Assembly (NCBI RefSeq): GCF_937926365.1
Contig: NZ_CALAOH010000137.1
Location: forward strand, 1 to 61,130
Origin: an uncultured Azohydromonas sp.
Lineage (GTDB): Bacteria > Pseudomonadota > Gammaproteobacteria > Burkholderiales > Burkholderiaceae_C
DNA length: 61,130 bases
Direction: 5' to 3'
The translations under genes were made by a program, and so were the position numbers. The notes under the pieces were generated by a model. That model was not told the DNA's origin and did not search any database. It worked only from the letters and a program-made list of their open reading frames with translations. Shown piece after piece: positions 60,694-61,130 of the stretch. Numbering within the stretch: the first letter of the stretch is position 1; every line of letters starts with the position of its first letter.

Positions 60694-61130
60694 CTACGAA
60701 GCCGCGGTGCGCAGCGCTGGCGCCACGCCGTAGAGGCGGTCGAACTCGGCCATCATCGACAGCGCCTCGGCGCCCAGCAGCCGCTCGATCTGCTGTAGGT
60801 AAACCATGGTCGTCTGCACGCTCTTGTGCCCGAGGCGGTCGCGCACGTACATGAGCGGCTCCAGCCTGATGTCTGGGTGGGCCTTGAGCAGCAGCAGCGT
60901 GTGGATAGCGTAGCTGTGGCGCAGCATCAGCGGCCGGATGTCGAAGCCGACCTTGCGCCCCAGGTCCTGCATGACCTTGAGCGCCGATGCCTTGCCGTAC
61001 GCGTTGCCATTGGTTGTCAGCAGCAGCGCCTTCGACTCGCCTCGCGGGATGACGCTGCGGTTGCGCTCGAACTGAGTAAGCGGCTGGGCAAGTCATGCAG
61101 CGCCGGGACGGCGCTGATGGCGGCCGATCT
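60694..61130 (-). CDS. Third tyrosine recombinase, partial at the window edge (possible frameshift)
   Basis: Catalytic C-terminus: LMLRHSYAIHTLLLL (H-x-x-R block, first His replaced by Leu), then DRLGHKSVQTTMVYL with His and Tyr. Upstream the frame continues (LTQFERNRSVIPRGESKALL, TTNGNAYGKASALKVM) to about 61080. There a stop appears in frame, while the neighbouring frame (AAISAVPALHDLPS) carries on; one missing C would explain it. The N-terminus lies outside the window. Confidence 0.65.

Overview
The window is GC-rich DNA with strong G/C third-position bias and gene families typical of Betaproteobacteria, most likely Burkholderiales and perhaps Comamonadaceae. That placement is an inference from gene style; there is no rRNA or housekeeping marker to confirm it. 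It is a mosaic of a mobile, conjugative element and ordinary accessory chromosomal genes. No tRNA, rRNA or CRISPR array was seen.

Left part (1-10.3 kb): an accessory and phage-like module. A truncated H-NS-like gene is followed within 5 bases by a homologue of the anti-CRISPR AcrVA2. Next come a frameshifted thermonuclease and the convergent pair TcmP / DUF5131 (phage Gp37-Gp68 type). A leftward block of about eight genes (9062 to 4236) carries a phage-type recombination protein and a YqaJ exonuclease. An XRE repressor and a divergent replication-type gene lie at its upstream end.

Middle-left (10.5-26.7 kb): chromosome-like accessory genes. These are an orphan PEP-CTERM/HAF-repeat protein, a LysR regulator divergent from an SDR/F420-type reductase operon, a GGDEF protein, two histidine kinases (one divergent from a response regulator), a patatin and a VF530 protein. 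Three toxin-antitoxin modules (BrnTA, RES type, TumE/TumA type) and several decayed genes (AraC, Usp, H-NS-like) mark it as an insertion-prone area.

Centre (26.7-49.4 kb): the conjugation machinery. A relaxase with an accessory protein, a KorA-like/ParA/ParB operon and an HTH regulator read leftward. A complete VirB/VirD4 type IV secretion operon reads rightward: TrbM, B1, B2, B3, B4, orf, B6, B5, B8, B9, B10, B11, D4, OmpA-type lipoprotein, LPD7 polyvalent protein. The promoter region of this operon carries three inverted repeats.

Right part (49.5-56.2 kb): molybdenum homeostasis. modB-modA-modC-mop-modD, modE, two single-domain molybdopterin-fold proteins and two unknown genes are arranged around two ModE-type operators, each 24 bp. 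The window ends (56.3-61.1 kb) in a leftward cluster of three tyrosine recombinases plus a small HTH/coiled-coil protein, resembling Tn554-type or recombinase-trio integration modules. The best leads for new biology are the H-NS-like/AcrVA2 pair, the ModE-controlled unknown two-gene operon, the LPD7 gene with an internal start, and the recombinase cluster.
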